Source: Strigamia acuminata (Eukaryota > Arthropoda > Chilopoda > Geophilomorpha > Linotaeniidae). From it: a DNA stretch of 64,000 nt. Under the pieces are notes generated by a model that saw only the letters and a list, made by a program, of their open reading frames with translations, searched no databases and was not told where the DNA came from. Both the position numbers and the translations under genes were made by a program. Position 1 is the first letter of the stretch, and the number at the start of each line of letters is the position of its first letter. Positions 23,401 through 35,371 of this stretch are shown piece after piece. The stretch is taken from assembly GCA_949358305.1 (NCBI GenBank), contig CASHSZ010000103.1:1-64000 (forward strand), read 5' to 3'.

Positions 23401-26348
23401 TTAGTAGAAGCCTTCAATATAAGTTTTAGCAACACCCAAGCAATAAAATTTGAAAAAAAAATTTTGAGCTTATTTCACATCGCAGTTGACTTAGCACAAA
23501 CACCACAAGACCAATGTCTCTGAATGTTCAGAAATAGTGTTTAAACCTTAGTAGAAGGCTCCAATGTAAGTTTTAGAAACATCCAACCGATGATTTGGGA
23601 GAATCGACTTTTGATCTCATCACAGTTGACTTAGCACAAACACCACAAGACCAATGTCTCTGAATGTTCAGAAATAGTGTTTAAACCTTAGTAGAAGGCT
23701 CCAATATAAGTTTTAGCAACACCCAAGCAATAAATTTTGAAAAAAAAATTTTGAGCTTATTTCACATCGCAGTTGACTTAGCACAAACACCACAAGACCA
23801 ATGTCTCTGAATGTTCAGAAATAGTGTTTAAACCTTAGTAGAAGGCTCCAATGTAAGTTTTAGAAACATCCAACCGATGATTTGGGAGAATAGACTTTTG
23901 ATCTCATCACAGTTGACTTAGCACAAACACCACAAGACCAATGTCTCTGAATGTTCAGAAATAGTGTTTACACCTTAGTAGAAGCCTTCAATGTAAGTTT
24001 TAGCAACATCCAAGCGATGATTTGGTTGAATAGACTTTTGATCTCATCACAGTTGACTTAGCACAAACACCACAAGACCAATGTCTCTGAACGTTCAGAA
24101 ATAGTATTTAAACCTTAGTAGAAGCCTTCAATGTAAGTTTTAGCAACATCCAAGCAATGATTTGAGAGAATAGACTTTTGATCTCATCACAGTTGACTTA
24201 GCACAAACACCACAAGACCAATGTCTCTGAATGTTCAGAAATAGTGTTTAAACCTTAGTAGAAGGCTATAATGTAAGTTTTAGAAACATCCAACCGATGA
24301 TTTGGGAGAATAGACTTTTGATCTCATCACAGTTGACTTAGCACAAACACTACAAGACCAATGTCTCTGAATGTTCAGAAATAGTGTTTAAACCTTAGTA
24401 GAAGGCTCCAATGTAAGTTTTAGAAACATCCAACCGATGATTTGGGAGAATCGACTTTTGATCTCATCACAGTTGACTTAGCACAAACACCACAAGACCA
24501 ATGTCTCTGAATGTTCAGAAATAGTGTTTAAACCTTAGTAGAAGGCTCCAATATAAGTTTTAGCAACACCCAAGCAATAAATTTTGAAAAAAAGATTTTG
24601 AGCTTATTTCACATCGCAGTTGACTTAGCACAAACACTACAAGACCAATGTCTCTGAATGTTCAGAAATAGTGTTTAAACCTTAGTAGAAGGCTCCAATG
24701 TAAGTTTTAGAAACATCCAACCGATGATTTGGGAGAATAGACTTTTGATCTCATCACAGTTGACTTAGCACAAACACCACAAGACCAATGTCTCTGAATG
24801 TTCAGAAATAGTGTTTAAACCTTAGTAGAAGGCTCCAATGTAAGTTTTAGAAACATCCAACCGATGATTTGGGAGAATAGACTTTTGATCTCATCACAGT
24901 TGACTTAGCACAAACACCACAAGACCAATGTGTCTGAATGTTCAGAAATAGTGTTTAAACCCTAGTAGAAAGCTCCAATGTAAGTTTTAGAAACATCCAA
25001 CCAATCATTTGGGAGAATAGACTTTTGATCTCATCACAGTTGACTTAGCACAAACACCACAAGACCAATGTCTCTGAATGTTCAGAAATAGTGTTTAAAC
25101 CTTAGTAGAAGGCTCCAATGTAAGTTTTAGAAACATCCAATTGATGATTTGGGAGAATAGACTTTTGATCTCATCACAGTTGACTTAGCACAAACACCAC
25201 AAGACCAATGTCTCTGAATGTTCAGAAATAGTGTTTAAACCTTAGTAGAAGGCTCCAATGTAAGTTTTAGAAACATCCAACCGATGATTTGGGAGAATAG
25301 ACTTTTGATCTCATCACAGTTGACTTAGCACAAACACCAAAAGACCAATGTCTCTGAATGTTCAGAAATAGTGTTTAAACCTTAGTAGAAGGCTCCAATG
25401 TAAGTTTTAGAAACATCCAATTGATGATTTGGGAGAATAGACTTTTGATCTCATCACAGTTGACTTAGCACAAACACCACAAGACCAATGTCTCTGAATG
25501 TTCAGAAATAGTGTTTAAACCCTAGTAGAAAGCTCCAATGTAAGTTTTAGAAACATCCAACCAATCATTTGGGAGAATAGACTTTTGATCTCATCACAGT
25601 TGACTTAGCACAAACACCACAAGACCAATGTCTCTGAATGTTCAGAAATAGTTTTTAAACCTTAGTAGAAGGCTCCAATGTAAGTTTTAGAAACATCCAA
25701 CCGATGATTTGGGAGAATAGACTTTTGATCTCATCACAGCAGACTTAGCACAAACACCAAAAGACCAATGTCTCTGAATGTTGAGAAATAGTGTTTAAAC
25801 CTTAGTAGAAGGCTCCAATGTAAGTTTTAGAAACATCCAATTGATGATTTGGGAGAATAGACTTTTGATCTCATCACAGTTGACTTAGCACAAACACCAC
25901 AAGACCAATGTCTCTGAATGTTCAGAAATAGTGTTTAAACCTTAGTAGAAGGCTCCAATGTAAGTTTTAGAAACATCCAACCGATGATTTGGGAGAATAG
26001 ACTTTTGATCTCATCACAGTTGACTTAGCACAAACACCAAAAGACCAATGTCTCTGAATGTTCAGAAATAGTGTTTAAACCTTAGTAGAAGGCTCCAATG
26101 TAAGTTTTAGAAACATCCAATTGATGATTTGGGAGAATAGACTTTTGATCTCATCACAGTTGACTTAGCACAAACACCACAAGACCAATGTCTCTGAATG
26201 TTTAGAAATAGTGTTTAACCCTTAGTAGAAGGCTCCAATGTAAGTTTTAGAAACATCCAACCAATGATTTGGGAGAATAGACTTTTGATCTCATCACAGT
26301 TGACTTAGCACAAACACCACAAGACCAATGTCTCTGAATGTTCAGAAA
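20413..26348 (+). repeat. Large segmental duplication, copy 2 (5936 bp)
   Basis: This block has the same 42-monomer order as 14337-20272. Differences I noticed are GAGCTGATTT against GAGCTTATTT in the L2 at 20980, and GTTTTTAAAC against GTGTTTAAAC in M2 at 25649. At the other diagnostic sites I compared the copies agree, so the duplication is recent relative to the divergence between monomer types. The copy brings left-type monomers (G, H, I, Dc, L2, L6) back inside the right-type domain. Confidence 0.92.
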
Positions 26349-27202
26349 TAGTGTTTAAACCTTAGTAGAAGGCTCCAATGTAAGTTTTAGAAACATCCAA
26401 CCGATGATTTGGGAGAATAGACTTTTGATCTCATCACAGTTGACTTAGCACAAACACCACAAGTCCAATGTCTCTGAATGTTCAGAAATAGTGTTTAAAC
26501 CTTAGTAGAAGCCTTTAATATAAGTTTTAGCAACACCCAAGCAATAAATTTTGAAAAAAAAATTTTGAGCTTATTTCACATCACAGTTGACTTAGCACAA
26601 ACACCAAAAGACCAATGTCTCTGAGTGTTCAGAAATAGTGTTTAAACCTTAGTAGAAGGCTCCAATGTAAGTTTTAGAAACATCCAATTGATGATTTGGG
26701 AGAATAGACTTTTGATCTCATCACAGTTGACTTAGCACAAACACCACAAGACCAATGTCTCTGAATGTTTAGAAATAGTGTTTAACCCTTAGTAGAAGGC
26801 TCCAATGTAAGTTTTAGAAACATCCAACCAATGATTTGGGAGAATAGACTTTTGATCTCATCACAGTTGACTTAGCACAAACACCACAAGACCAATGTCT
26901 CTGAATGTTCAGAAATAGTGTTTAAACCTTAGTAGAAGGCTCCAATGTAAGTTTTAGAAACATCCAACCGATGATTTGGGAGAATAGACTTTTGATCTCA
27001 TCACAGTTGACTTAGCACAAACACCACAAGTCCAATGTCTCTGAATGTTCAGAAATAGTGTTTAAACCTTAGTAGAAGCCTTTAATATAAGTTTTAGCAA
27101 CACCCAAGCAATAAATTTTGAAAAAAAAATTTTGAGCTTATTTCACATCACAGTTGACTTAGCACAAACACCAAAAGACCAATGTCTCTGAGTGTTCAGA
27201 AA
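26069..27202 (+). repeat. 567-bp tandem duplication (K N Dt L8, two copies)
   Basis: K N Dt L8 at 26069-26635 is followed directly by the same four monomers at 26636-27202 (3x140 + 147 = 567). Both L8 monomers carry GCCTTTAATATAAG, CATCACAG, ACCAAAAG and the private GAGTGTTCAG. Both K monomers end TGTTTAG and both N monomers read TTTAACCC. It is the shortest clean tandem duplication of a multi-monomer block that I resolve here. Confidence 0.92.
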
Positions 27203-29456
27203 TAGTGTTTAAACCTTAGTAGAAGGCTCCAATGTAAGTTTTAGAAACATCCAATTGATGATTTGGGAGAATAGACTTTTGATCTCATCACAGTTGACTT
27301 AGCACAAACACCACAAGACCAATGTCTCTGAATGTTCAGAAATAGTGTTTAAACCCTAGTAGAAAGCTCCAATGTAAGTTTTAGAAACATCCAACCAATC
27401 ATTTGGGAGAATAGACTTTTGATCTCATCACAGTTGACTTAGCACAAACACCACAAGACCAATGTCTCTGAATGTTCAGAAATAGTGTTTAAACCTTAGT
27501 AGAAGGCTCCAATGTAAGTTTTAGAAACATCCAACCGATGATTTGGGAGAATAGACTTTTGATCTCATCACAGCAGACTTAGCACAAACACCAAAAGACC
27601 AATGTCTCTGAATGTTCAGAAATAGTGTTTAAACCTTAGTAGAAGGCTCCAATGTAAGTTTTAGAAACATCCAATTGATGATTTGGGAGAATAGACTTTT
27701 GATCTCATCACAGTTGACTTAGCACAAACACCACAAGACCAATGTCTCTGAATGTTCAGAAATAGTGTTTAAACCTTAGTAGAAGGCTCCAATGTAAGTT
27801 TTAGAAACATCCAACCGATGATTTGGGAGAATAGACTTTTGATCTCATCACAGTTGACTTAGCACAAACACCAAAAGACCAATGTCTCTGAATGTTCAGA
27901 AATAGTGTTTAAACCTTAGTAGAAGGCTCCAATGTAAGTTTTAGAAACATCCAATTGATGATTTGGGAGAATAGACTTTTGATCTCATCACAGTTGACTT
28001 AGCACAAACACCACAAGACCAATGTCTCTGAATGTTTAGAAATAGTGTTTAACCCTTAGTAGAAGGCTCCAATGTAAGTTTTAGAAACATCCAACCAATG
28101 ATTTGGGAGAATAGACTTTTGATCTCATCACAGTTGACTTAGCACAAACACCACAAGACCAATGTCTCTGAATGTTCAGAAATAGTGTTTAAACCTTAGT
28201 AGAAGGCTCCAATGTAAGTTTTAGAAACATCCAACCGATGATTTGGGAGAATAGACTTTTGATCTCATCACAGTTGACTTAGCACAAACACCACAAGTCC
28301 AATGTCTCTGAATGTTCAGAAATAGTGTTTAAACCTTAGTAGAAGCCTTCAATATAAGTTTTAGCAACACCCAAGCAATAAATTTTGAAAAAAAAATTTT
28401 GAGCTCATTTCACATCGCAGTTGACTTAGCACAAACACCACAAGACCAATGTCTCCAAATGTTCAGAAATAGTGTTTAAACCTTAGTAGAAGCCTTTAAT
28501 ATAAGTTTTAGCAACACCCAAGCAATAAATTTTGAAAAAAAAATTTTGAGCTTATTTCACATCACAGTTGACTTAGCACAAACACCACAAGACCAATGTC
28601 TCTGAATGTTCAGAAATAGTGTTTAAACCTTAGTAGAAGGCTCCAATGTAAGTTTTAGAAACATCCAACCAATGATTTGGGAGAATAGACTTTTGATCTC
28701 ATCACAGTTGACTTAGCACAAACACCACAAGACCAATGTCTCTGAATGTTCAGAAATAGTGTTTAAACCTTAGTAGAAGGCTCCAATGTAAGTTTTAGAA
28801 ACATCCAATTGATGATTTGGGAGAATAGACTTTTGATCTCATCACAGTTGACTTAGCACAAACACCACAAGACCAATGTCTCTGAATGTTCAGAAATAGT
28901 GTTTAAACCCTAGTAGAAAGCTCCAATGTAAGTTTTAGAAACATCCAACCAATCATTTGGGAGAATAGACTTTTGATCTCATCACAGTTGACTTAGCACA
29001 AACACCACAAGACCAATGTCTCTGAATGTTCAGAAATAGTGTTTAAACCTTAGTAGAAGGCTCCAATGTAAGTTTTAGAAACATCCAACCGATGATTTGG
29101 GAGAATAGACTTTTGATCTCATCACAGCAGACTTAGCACAAACACCAAAAGACCAATGTCTCTGAATGTTCAGAAATAGTGTTTAAACCTTAGTAGAAGG
29201 CTCCAATGTAAGTTTTAGAAACATCCAATTGATGATTTGGGAGAATAGACTTTTGATCTCATCACAGTTGACTTAGCACAAACACCACAAGACCAATGTC
29301 TCTGAATGTTCAGAAATAGTGTTTAAACCTTAGTAGAAGGCTCCAATGTAAGTTTTAGAAACATCCAACCGATGATTTGGGAGAATAGACTTTTGATCTC
29401 ATCACAGTTGACTTAGCACAAACACCAAAAGACCAATGTCTCTGAGTGTTCAGAAA
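27203..29456 (+). repeat. 2254-bp duplication, copy 1
   Basis: The order is K A2 M2 K M K N Dt L4 L8 B K A2 M2 K M. The first twelve monomers (27203-28896, 1694 bp) recur at 29457-31150, offset 2254 (14 S + 2 L). The L4 at 28323 ends with the private TCTCCAAATG, a marker of every later L4-L8 pair in the right domain except the 55126 and 60908 copies. The M at 29317 ends GAGTG. Confidence 0.9.
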
Positions 29457-31150
29457 TAGTGTTTAAACCTTAGTAGAAGGCTCCAATGTAAGTTTTAGAA
29501 ACATCCAATTGATGATTTGGGAGAATAGACTTTTGATCTCATCACAGTTGACTTAGCACAAACACCACAAGACCAATGTCTCTGAATGTTCAGAAATAGT
29601 GTTTAAACCCTAGTAGAAAGCTCCAATGTAAGTTTTAGAAACATCCAACCAATCATTTGGGAGAATAGACTTTTGATCTCATCACAGTTGACTTAGCACA
29701 AACACCACAAGACCAATGTCTCTGAATGTTCAGAAATAGTGTTTAAACCTTAGTAGAAGGCTCCAATGTAAGTTTTAGAAACATCCAACCGATGATTTGG
29801 GAGAATAGACTTTTGATCTCATCACAGCAGACTTAGCACAAACACCAAAAGACCAATGTCTCTGAATGTTCAGAAATAGTGTTTAAACCTTAGTAGAAGG
29901 CTCCAATGTAAGTTTTAGAAACATCCAATTGATGATTTGGGAGAATAGACTTTTGATCTCATCACAGTTGACTTAGCACAAACACCACAAGACCAATGTC
30001 TCTGAATGTTCAGAAATAGTGTTTAAACCTTAGTAGAAGGCTCCAATGTAAGTTTTAGAAACATCCAACCGATGATTTGGGAGAATAGACTTTTGATCTC
30101 ATCACAGTTGACTTAGCACAAACACCAAAAGACCAATGTCTCTGAATGTTCAGAAATAGTGTTTAAACCTTAGTAGAAGGCTCCAATGTAAGTTTTAGAA
30201 ACATCCAATTGATGATTTGGGAGAATAGACTTTTGATCTCATCACAGTTGACTTAGCACAAACACCACAAGACCAATGTCTCTGAATGTTTAGAAATAGT
30301 GTTTAACCCTTAGTAGAAGGCTCCAATGTAAGTTTTAGAAACATCCAACCAATGATTTGGGAGAATAGACTTTTGATCTCATCACAGTTGACTTAGCACA
30401 AACACCACAAGACCAATGTCTCTGAATGTTCAGAAATAGTGTTTAAACCTTAGTAGAAGGCTCCAATGTAAGTTTTAGAAACATCCAACCGATGATTTGG
30501 GAGAATAGACTTTTGATCTCATCACAGTTGACTTAGCACAAACACCACAAGTCCAATGTCTCTGAATGTTCAGAAATAGTGTTTAAACCTTAGTAGAAGC
30601 CTTCAATATAAGTTTTAGCAACACCCAAGCAATAAATTTTGAAAAAAAAATTTTGAGCTCATTTCACATCGCAGTTGACTTAGCACAAACACCACAAGAC
30701 CAATGTCTCCAAATGTTCAGAAATAGTGTTTAAACCTTAGTAGAAGCCTTTAATATAAGTTTTAGCAACACCCAAGCAATAAATTTTGAAAAAAAAATTT
30801 TGAGCTTATTTCACATCACAGTTGACTTAGCACAAACACCACAAGACCAATGTCTCTGAATGTTCAGAAATAGTGTTTAAACCTTAGTAGAAGGCTCCAA
30901 TGTAAGTTTTAGAAACATCCAACCAATGATTTGGGAGAATAGACTTTTGATCTCATCACAGTTGACTTAGCACAAACACCACAAGACCAATGTCTCTGAA
31001 TGTTCAGAAATAGTGTTTAAACCTTAGTAGAAGGCTCCAATGTAAGTTTTAGAAACATCCAATTGATGATTTGGGAGAATAGACTTTTGATCTCATCACA
31101 GTTGACTTAGCACAAACACCACAAGACCAATGTCTCTGAACGTTCAGAAA
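29457..31150 (+). repeat. 2254-bp duplication, copy 2
   Basis: The order is K A2 M2 K M K N Dt L4 L8 B K, matching 27203-28896 at all diagnostic sites checked. After B K the order switches to E2 D F2 E3 (31151 onwards), where copy 1 continued into A2. The tail L4 L8 B K is also the left end of the 4795-bp unit. Confidence 0.9.
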
Positions 31151-34100
31151 TAGTATTTAAACCTTAGTAGAAGCCTTCAATGTATGTTTTAGCAACATCC
31201 AAGCAATGATTTGGGAGAATAGACTTTTGATCTCATCACAGTTGACTTAGCACAAACACCACAAGTCCAATGTCTCTGAATGTTCAGAAATAGTGTTTAA
31301 ACCTTAGTAGAAGGCTCCAATGTAAGTTTTAGAAACATCCAACCGATGATTTGGGAGAATAGACTTTTGATCTCATCACAGTTGACTTAGCACAAACACC
31401 ACAAGACCAATGTCTCTGAATGTTCAGAAATAGTGTTTAAACCTTAGTAGAAGGCTCCAATGTAAGTTTTAGAAACATCCAACCGATGATTTGGTTGAAT
31501 AGACTTTTGATCTTATCACAGTTGACTTAGCACAAACACCACAAGACCAATGTCTCTGAACGTTCAGAAATAGTATTTAAACCTTAGTAGAAGCCTTCAA
31601 TGTAAGTTTTAGCAACATCCAAGCAATGATTTGGGAGAATAGACTTTTGATCTCATCACAGTTGACTTAGCACAAACACCACAAGTCCAATGTCTCTGAA
31701 TTTTCAGAAATAGTGTTTAAACCTTAGTAGAAGCCTTCAATATAAGTTTTAGCAACACCCAAGCATTAAATTTTGAAAAAAAAATTTTGAGCTCATTTCA
31801 CATCGCAGTTGACTTAGCACAAACACCACAAGACCAATGTCTCTGAATGTTCAGAAATAGTGTTTAAACCTTAGTAGAAGCCTTCAATATAAGTTTTAGA
31901 AACATCCAACCGATGATTTGGGAGAATAGACTTTTGATCTCATCACAGTTGACTTAGCACAAACACTACAAGACCAATGTCTCTGAATGTTCAGAAATAG
32001 TGTTTAAACCTTAGTAGAAGGCTCCAATGTAAGTTTTAGAAACATCCAACCGATGATTTGGGAGAATAGACTTTTGATCTCATCACAGTTGACTTAGCAC
32101 AAACACCACAAGACCAATGTCTCTGAATGTTCAGAAATAGTGTTTAAACCTTAGTAGAAGGCTCCAATGTAAGTTTTAGAAACATCCAACCGATGATTTG
32201 GGAGAATAGACTTTTGATCTCATCACAGTTGACTTAGCACAAACACCACAAGACCAATGTGTCTGAATGTTCAGAAATAGTGTTTAAACCCTAGTAGAAA
32301 GCTCCAATGTAAGTTTTAGAAACATCCAACCAATCATTTGGGAGAATAGACTTTTGATCTCATCACAGTTGACTTAGCACAAACACCACAAGACCAATGT
32401 CTCTGAATGTTCAGAAATAGTGTTTAAACCTTAGTAGAAGGCTCCAATGTAAGTTTTAGAAACATCCAATTGATGATTTGGGAGAATAGACTTTTGATCT
32501 CATCACAGTTGACTTAGCACAAACACCACAAGACCAATGTCTCTGAATGTTCAGAAATAGTGTTTAAACCTTAGTAGAAGGCTCCAATGTAAGTTTTAGA
32601 AACATCCAACCGATGATTTGGGAGAATAGACTTTTGATCTCATCACAGTTGACTTAGCACAAACACCAAAAGACCAATGTCTCTGAATGTTCAGAAATAG
32701 TGTTTAAACCTTAGTAGAAGGCTCCAATGTAAGTTTTAGAAACATCCAATTGATGATTTGGGAGAATAGACTTTTGATCTCATCACAGTTGACTTAGCAC
32801 AAACACCACAAGACCAATGTCTCTGAATGTTCAGAAATAGTGTTTAAACCCTAGTAGAAAGCTCCAATGTAAGTTTTAGAAACATCCAACCAATCATTTG
32901 GGAGAATAGACTTTTGATCTCATCACAGTTGACTTAGCACAAACACCACAAGACCAATGTCTCTGAATGTTCAGAAATAGTGTTTAAACCTTAGTAGAAG
33001 GCTCCAATGTAAGTTTTAGAAACATCCAACCGATGATTTGGGAGAATAGACTTTTGATCTCATCACAGCAGACTTAGCACAAACACCAAAAGACCAATGT
33101 CTCTGAATGTTCAGAAATAGTGTTTAAACCTTAGTAGAAGGCTCCAATGTAAGTTTTAGAAACATCCAATTGATGATTTGGGAGAATAGACTTTTGATCT
33201 CATCACAGTTGACTTAGCACAAACACCACAAGACCAATGTCTCTGAATGTTCAGAAATAGTGTTTAAACCTTAGTAGAAGGCTCCAATGTAAGTTTTAGA
33301 AACATCCAACCGATGATTTGGGAGAATAGACTTTTGATCTCATCACAGTTGACTTAGCACAAACACCAAAAGACCAATGTCTCTGAATGTTCAGAAATAG
33401 TGTTTAAACCTTAGTAGAAGGCTCCAATGTAAGTTTTAGAAACATCCAATTGATGATTTGGGAGAATAGACTTTTGATCTCATCACAGTTGACTTAGCAC
33501 AAACACCACAAGACCAATGTCTCTGAATGTTTAGAAATAGTGTTTAACCCTTAGTAGAAGGCTCCAATGTAAGTTTTAGAAACATCCAACCAATGATTTG
33601 GGAGAATAGACTTTTGATCTCATCACAGTTGACTTAGCACAAACACCAAAAGACCAATGTCTCTGAATGTTCAGAAATAGTGTTTAAACCTTAGTAGAAG
33701 GCTCCAATGTAAGTTTTAGAAACATCCAATTGATGATTTGGGAGAATAGACTTTTGATCTCATCACAGTTGACTTAGCACAAACACCACAAGACCAATGT
33801 CTCTGAATGTTCAGAAATAGTGTTTAAACCTTAGTAGAAGGCTCCAATGTAAGTTTTAGAAACATCCAACCGATGATTTGGGAGAATAGACTTTTGATCT
33901 CATCACAGCAGACTTAGCACAAACACCAAAAGACCAATGTCTCTGAATGTTCAGAAATAGTGTTTAAACCTTAGTAGAAGGCTCCAATGTAAGTTTTAGA
34001 AACATCCAATTGATGATTTGGGAGAATAGACTTTTGATCTCATCACAGTTGACTTAGCACAAACACCACAAGACCAATGTCTCTGAATGTTCAGAAATAG

Positions 34101-35371
34101 TGTTTAAACCTTAGTAGAAGGCTCCAATGTAAGTTTTAGAAACATCCAACCGATGATTTGGGAGAATAGACTTTTGATCTCATCACAGTTGACTTAGCAC
34201 AAACACCAAAAGACCAATGTCTCTGAATGTTCAGAAATAGTGTTTAAACCTTAGTAGAAGGCTCCAATGTAAGTTTTAGAAACATCCAATTGATGATTTG
34301 GGAGAATAGACTTTTGATCTCATCACAGTTGACTTAGCACAAACACCACAAGACCAATGTCTCTGAATGTTCAGAAATAGTGTTTAAACCTTAGTAGAAG
34401 CCTTCAATATAAGTTTTAGCAACACCCAAGCAATAAATTTTGAAAAAAAAATTTTGAGCTCATTTCACATCGCAGTTGACTTAGCACAAACACCACAAGA
34501 CCAATGTCTCCAAATGTTCAGAAATAGTGTTTAAACCTTAGTAGAAGCCTTTAATATAAGTTTTAGCAACACCCAAGCAATAAATTTTGAAAAAAAAATT
34601 TTGAGCTTATTTCACATCACAGTTGACTTAGCACAAACACCAAAAGACCAATGTCTCTGAATGTTCAGAAATAGTGTTTAAACCTTAGTAGAAGGCTCCA
34701 ATGTAAGTTTTAGAAACATCCAATTGATGATTTGGGAGAATAGACTTTTGATCTCATCACAGTTGACTTAGCACAAACACCACAAGACCAATGTCTCTGA
34801 ATGTTCAGAAATAGTGTTTAAACCCTAGTAGAAAGCTCCAATGTAAGTTTTAGAAACATCCAACCAATCATTTGGGAGAATAGACTTTTGATCTCATCAC
34901 AGTTGACTTAGCACAAACACCACAAGACCAATGTCTCTGAATGTTCAGAAATAGTGTTTAAACCTTAGTAGAAGGCTCCAATGTAAGTTTTAGAAACATC
35001 CAACCGATGATTTGGGAGAATAGACTTTTGATCTCATCACAGCAGACTTAGCACAAACACCAAAAGACCAATGTCTCTGAATGTTCAGAAATGGTGTTTA
35101 AACCTTAGTAGAAGGCTCCAATGTAAGTTTTAGAAACATCCAATTGATGATTTGGGAGAATAGACTTTTGATCTCATCACAGTTGACTTAGCACAAACAC
35201 CACAAGACCAATGTCTCTGAATGTTCAGAAATAGTGTTTAAACCTTAGTAGAAGGCTCCAATGTAAGTTTTAGAAACATCCAACCGATGATTTGGGAGAA
35301 TAGACTTTTGATCTCATCACAGTTGACTTAGCACAAACACCAAAAGACCAATGTCTCTGAATGTTCAGAAA
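30577..35371 (+). repeat. 4795-bp higher-order unit, copy 1
   Basis: The order is L4 L8 B K E2 D F2 E3 L10 O D Dg A2 K M K A2 M2 K M K N K M2 K M K L4 L8 K A2 M2 K M: 29 S and 5 L = 4795 bp. N at 33538 has ACCAAAAG in place of ACCACAAG. The K at 35092 begins TGGTGTTT, a private change. Both markers recur 4795 bp later. Unlike copies farther right, the middle contains a long K/M alternation without L (31998-34377). Confidence 0.94.
31858..31997 (+). repeat. Hybrid monomer O: L-like left end, S1 body
   Basis: It begins AGCCTTCAATATAAGTTTTAG as L monomers do, then switches to AAACATCCAACCGATG and the full S1 body, giving 140 bp and no A-tract. The switch lies in or just after the shared AAGTTTTAG. 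Copies at 36653, 41728, 44129 and 50338 share CACTACAAG; those at 56260 and 62042 do not and begin CCCTAG. O always follows L10. The opposite arrangement (S1-like GGCTCC left end on an L body) is seen in L6 and L7 in the left domain. Confidence 0.9.
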
